From Chlorobiaceae bacterium (GTDB taxonomy: Bacteria > Bacteroidota > Chlorobiia > Chlorobiales > Chlorobiaceae), in contig JABDHL010000049.1 of NCBI GenBank assembly GCA_012972825.1, positions 1 through 38,336 on the forward strand: a stretch of 38,336 nt of DNA, read 5' to 3'. The notes beneath the pieces were generated by a model that was not told where the DNA came from, made no database searches, and saw only the letters and a program-made list of their open reading frames with translations. The first letter of the stretch is position 1; each line of letters opens with the position of its first letter. This document shows positions 35,411 to 38,336 of the stretch, in pieces. Made by a program: the position numbers and the translations under genes.

Positions 35411-36148
35411 TTACTGAAGAATCCTGCCCCCGTCAACACTGATGACCTGTCCGGTGATATAGTCGCTTTCAAGAAGAAAGGTTATGGTTTTAATGATATC
35501 CAGTGGGTCGCCAAGACGCTTGAGAGGTATTTTTTTAATCATCTCTTCCTCGGTATCCATCTCTTTTTCAGTGTTTACAGTAATTGTTCCCGGGGCAATA
35601 CAATTGACAAGAATGCAGGGGGCATAGGTCTTGGCAAAGATTTTCGTCAGGTGCTGTATGCCTGCCTTTGCTACAGTATAGGGTGCAAAGTTGCGCCAGA
35701 TAAGATTGGCTGAAATATCACTCATTGTAATGATTCGTGCTGTGAACGACTGTTTCTGCATAATCTTTACCGCTTCCTGCATGGTAAAGAATGTTCCCTT
35801 CAGATTGGTATCAACCAGATTGTCCCAATCTTTTTCTCTAACATCCGGCAGGGGCGTATTGTAAAAATTTGATGCACTGGCGATGAGAAGGTCAAGACGG
35901 TCAAACTGCTGACGGAATCCTGCAAAAGCGCTGACGATATCACTGTGTTTTGATACATCACAGCGTACCATTTGTGATTCGTTGCTTATCCAGCGAATTT
36001 TTTCAAGGGTTTGCCTTGCCTTATCTTCTGATGAGTGGTAGGTAAAGAAAACAGTATAGCCCTGACCGGCGACCGAAAGCGCGATTTCACTCCCGAGGAC
36101 ACCGGTTGCGCCAGTCATGAAACATACTTTTTTACCGGAAGATGCCAT
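35411..36148 (-). CDS. SDR oxidoreductase, pteridine reductase-like
   Basis: This 245-residue short-chain dehydrogenase has the cofactor loop MTGATGVLGSEIALSVAGQG (about residues 11-30) and GYTVFFTYHSS, which parallels the PTR1 segment that reads phosphate of NADPH. The catalytic Tyr157 and Lys161 are in APYTVAKAG. The residue 13 before Tyr157 is Asp144 (TMSDISA), not the usual Ser, as in Leishmania PTR1 and E. coli FolM. The SDR NCIAPGTI motif closes the active site. This suggests reduction of a dihydropterin or dihydrofolate-like substrate, although a FabG-type role cannot be excluded. It stands alone, about 85 bases after the yqjD-like trio start. Confidence 0.8.
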   Translation of the reverse strand: MASSGKKVCFMTGATGVLGSEIALSVAGQGYTVFFTYHSSEDKARQTLEKIRWISNESQMVRCDVSKHSDIVSAFAGFRQQFDRLDLLIASASNFYNTPLPDVREKDWDNLVDTNLKGTFFTMQEAVKIMQKQSFTARIITMSDISANLIWRNFAPYTVAKAGIQHLTKIFAKTYAPCILVNCIAPGTITVNTEKEMDTEEEMIKKIPLKRLGDPLDIIKTITFLLESDYITGQVISVDGGRILQ

Positions 36149-36249
36149 GGCGATAACATTTTATCTTCTTGTAGGTGATTCCTCATTGAACTGTAATGTA
36201 GGTTAAAATGTTGACTGAACGTATATCTGCTTTTTGATTAATGTTTCTG

Positions 36250-37095
36250 TCAGGGATGAAGAGAAACTCCGATATCCGCAGGTTTACCGAAATAGGGTGA
36301 AGAGAGTACCAGCATATCCACACCGGTTTCAGCATAAGCAGATGCGTTTTCAGCATTGATGCCTCCCGCTGCCGAAATTTTAATCTCTGGTTTCGATTGT
36401 CGGATCTGATGAACCAGCATTGACAGCTGGTCTGGTTGAAGCTTGTCTATCTGAATGATATCAACGCCTGCAGAGGCAATCATCAGTGCTTCTTCAGCGC
36501 TCTCTGCTTCCACAATAATTTTATGTTCAGGTGCTTTAGCCTTCAGTATTGCAAGGGTATCAAGAAAGCGTTCAAGTCCATCCATAAATGCTGTATGCTG
36601 CTTGAATACAAGGATTGAATCCGAAAGGCCAATCCTGTGCGGAAGAGCACCGCCTGCCATGATTGCCTTTAGTGCAATTTTTTTTGTTCCGGGAAACGAT
36701 TTCCGGGTTGTGACAACCGTAATGCCTGGATTGACTTTCAGCGCGCGGTTTACTATAGTTCGGGTTCTTGTGGCAATACCCGATGCATATTCCAGGAGGT
36801 TCAGGGCTGCTTTCCATCCGGTATGAAGGCTTCCTGCAGGCCCGCTTGCCGCAAGAATGGTAACCCCGGCCTCAACAGTCAAACCGCTCTCCAGGCAGCA
36901 GGTCACGGTTGCCCCGCACTGTTCAAGAACACGTGCAGCCTCTTCCGTACAGCACAGCACCGTTGAATCACGGCTTGTAAACGTTATTTCACCCATCAGA
37001 GAGCCAATGCCAAGCAGTGATGTGGTTATATCCCCGTAAGGCACATCCTCTTCGATAAATCGCTCGATATCTCGGTCAGACAGTCGATACAGCAT
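36250..37095 (-). CDS. modD: ModD, putative molybdenum-associated phosphoribosyltransferase
   Basis: This 281-residue protein from ATG 37095 belongs to the quinolinate phosphoribosyltransferase fold. Its opening, RLSDRDIERFIEEDVPYGDI (then TTSLLGIG), and the central TRKSFPGTKKIALKAIMAGG followed by ALPHRIGLSDSILVFKQH are ModD hallmarks; NadC has TRKTTPG-L and a KDNH motif instead. IVEAESAEEALMIASAGVDI and ISAAGGINAENASAYAETGV continue the barrel. The open frame extends 26 codons upstream, but the family start and usual length (about 280) favour 37095. ModD genes normally sit with molybdate transport genes; none is in the window. Its reaction is not firmly established. Confidence 0.85.
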   Translation of the reverse strand: MLYRLSDRDIERFIEEDVPYGDITTSLLGIGSLMGEITFTSRDSTVLCCTEEAARVLEQCGATVTCCLESGLTVEAGVTILAASGPAGSLHTGWKAALNLLEYASGIATRTRTIVNRALKVNPGITVVTTRKSFPGTKKIALKAIMAGGALPHRIGLSDSILVFKQHTAFMDGLERFLDTLAILKAKAPEHKIIVEAESAEEALMIASAGVDIIQIDKLQPDQLSMLVHQIRQSKPEIKISAAGGINAENASAYAETGVDMLVLSSPYFGKPADIGVSLHP

Positions 37096-37265
37096 AATGT
37101 TTCTGCTTTTACAGGGACGTTTTATAGTAAGACAGGATAACGAATTGCAATCTTTTATGAAACATGATTCCAAGTGAGCATCATGACATCATGCATCAAT
37201 ATGGGATTTTCGGGATTCCAGACAGGAGTGTGTTGTGGACTTAAAGAATTCTTGGTATGTAAAAT

Positions 37266-37285
37266 ACACACTGGGGGATGTGTGT
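37266..37285 (-). terminator. Weak hairpin after the PEP-CTERM gene
   Basis: ACACAC (37266-37271) pairs with GTGTGT (37280-37285) around an 8-base loop. On the minus strand the hairpin lies about 60 bases beyond the PEP-CTERM stop and is followed by ATTTTAC. The stem is short and the T run weak, so this is a possible terminator only. Confidence 0.33.
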
Positions 37286-37344
37286 TGCAGGAAAATAAGC
37301 ACTGACAGGATTTGTTTGAAGCCTTGTAATAATGGCAGACGTAA

Positions 37345-38019
37345 TTATAATGCTTCTTTGTTCATGCGACGCTTGCCGTAAATTGCCATGAAAAGCATGC
37401 CGGTGCCAAGCAGTATTATGGTGCTGGGTTCGGGGTTATGGGCGCTGGCAACAAGACCCTGGTACGTAGTTAAATTGCCGTTTACGTCTTTACCGGGAGT
37501 GATCCAGAAGAATTGAGAGATGTCCCCGGAATGGGTATCTGCAGCATTGACGTATGTTGTGTAGAGATTTGCTATATTAGCGTTGTGGGCGTTGTAGTAA
37601 TTCATATCCAAGTTATACACTCCTGCAGCATTAGACTCGTGCCAGATAGCAGCCTGTAGAGCTATTGCCTGGTCTCCCTGTCCACCAGTGCCGTATGTTG
37701 TTAACAGATAAGCAACCCTGTCAGCATGGTATACCTGATTACCATATATATTGCCTAGGGTGTTTACAGTGGTATTAGGATAATTAGCAGGAACATAGAC
37801 GTTTGTAAAAAGATCAACACAGTAGAGGTAGTCGAGTTTCGTCCCGTTAAGATAAGATGTGTCAATAGAGCCGCCACCCTCAGATGTGTATTTGCCATTC
37901 ACTATAGAAGCAATCTGCGAGAAACTTCCGCCTAAATCAAGGATCGCATCAGTGGCCATTGCGCTTGTTGCGAACGTCAACATTGACACTGCCAGTAACG
38001 CTATAATCTTCTTTTTCAT
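37345..38019 (-). CDS. PEP-CTERM sorted exported protein with a probable thioester domain
   Basis: This 224-residue exported protein has a signal peptide (MKKKIIALLAVSMLTFATSA, cleavage after about residue 22). It ends with the PEP-CTERM signal HNPEPSTIILLGTGMLFMAI and a YGKRRM basic tail, which directs exosortase (EpsH/XrtA-type) processing. Between them are one cysteine (Cys67, in LYCVDLF), an ADRVAYLLTTYG segment and QAIALQAAIWHES with Gln122. This order matches the thioester domains (TED, PF08341) of Gram-positive adhesins, where Cys and Gln cross-link. Start choice: ATG 38019 lies 7 bases after GGAGGT (38027-38032 on the minus strand), while the upstream ATG 38034 overlaps that site. No exosortase gene is in the window. 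Confidence 0.85.
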   Translation of the reverse strand: MKKKIIALLAVSMLTFATSAMATDAILDLGGSFSQIASIVNGKYTSEGGGSIDTSYLNGTKLDYLYCVDLFTNVYVPANYPNTTVNTLGNIYGNQVYHADRVAYLLTTYGTGGQGDQAIALQAAIWHESNAAGVYNLDMNYYNAHNANIANLYTTYVNAADTHSGDISQFFWITPGKDVNGNLTTYQGLVASAHNPEPSTIILLGTGMLFMAIYGKRRMNKEAL

Positions 38020-38336
38020 TTTCAGTACCTCCATTGTGGTTTATTGCGTACACAACGCGCGATCTACCATTCTTCACCCTCATTTATGACAATGAATTTC
38101 AATTATCATGCCGAAAAGCTTGATAATAAGTGAATTTCAGTATATATAAGGGGGTGATGGTGGGTTATTTATATATAATACATATACTTATAGGATTATA
38201 TATTATATATACAAGTATTGTTTATCAAAATACATGACGTATACAAAAGCGTTTCGTATTGTCTTGTATTGTCTCAAAAAAGAGCAATGTCTCATTTTGG
38301 GGAGTCTACGAAGAGGCCATGGCGGCTATAGCCAGG
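38020..38336. other. AT-rich non-coding region upstream of the PEP-CTERM gene
   Basis: About 317 bases hold no convincing gene. Seen: the ribosome binding site (38027-38032); an inverted repeat ATTATCA/TGATAAT (38102-38108 and 38121-38127, 12-base spacer); a TATA-rich tract (38145-38220) with ATACTT/AAGTAT arms; and a tandem decamer GTATTGTCTT-GTATTGTCTC (38256-38275). The final 40 bases, around ATGGCGGCTATAGCCAGG, could begin another gene or element outside the window. Confidence 0.5.

Noticed and set aside
36250-37095. Annotation as NadC (quinolinate phosphoribosyltransferase)
   Set aside because: DVPYGDITTSLLGIG, TRKSFPGTKK and GGALPHRIGLSDSILVF are ModD patterns; the NadC KDNH motif is absent.
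1-38336. CRISPR array or intact insertion sequence
   Set aside because: No regularly spaced direct repeats of 25-40 bases, no cas-like gene, and no intact transposase with terminal inverted repeats were seen.

Overview
The window looks like a chromosomal segment from a green sulfur bacterium (Chlorobiota, Chlorobium/Pelodictyon group). The main grounds are a Rieske protein and cytochrome b pair with no cytochrome c1 or f gene beside it, a CrtC-type carotenoid hydratase directly upstream, and Gram-negative envelope genes (LpxB, KdsD). The genus is inferred from gene content and arrangement; no database search was possible.

Layout. 1-842: decayed accessory DNA, with a broken Rpn-family nuclease gene and a minus-strand fragment resembling the start of an HU gene. 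843-2481: an Old Yellow Enzyme-type ene-reductase and a small acidic orphan. 2514-5504: KdsD, divergent from a small membrane protein and a Wzx-like flippase. 5513-7179 (minus): ECF sigma factor, single-span membrane protein (probable anti-sigma) and a His-rich Spy/CnrX-like periplasmic protein. 7357-10283: phosphohexomutase, LpxB and a small membrane protein. 10290-15270 (minus): YchF, MurI, IspH and a large iron-sulfur flavoprotein whose start overlaps the ispH stop. 15384-18042: cmk-rpsA with a strong terminator. 18068-25200: Era, MtaB, Apt, a NhaD-like antiporter, HU, a half-length TauE-like protein and FtsH. 25373-27130: GltX with a hairpin leader, and tRNA-Phe. 27282-30503: crtC-petC-petB and a symmetrical terminator. 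30531-34034: a very large GH13 protein. 34266-35325: a three-gene membrane module resembling enterobacterial yqjD-yqjE-yqjK. 35411-37095: a pteridine-reductase-like SDR and ModD. 37345-38336: a PEP-CTERM protein with a probable thioester domain, then AT-rich non-coding DNA.

Most of the window is housekeeping. The parts that merit attention are the thioester-type PEP-CTERM protein, the CnrYXH-like sigma/sensor cassette, the flavoprotein coupled to ispH (a candidate electron donor), the SDR with a PTR1/FolM-type catalytic aspartate, the yqjDE-like module, the b6-like cytochrome b lacking the extra-heme cysteine, and the large GH13 protein with an altered region IV. I see no CRISPR array, intact insertion sequence, rRNA operon or recognised riboswitch.
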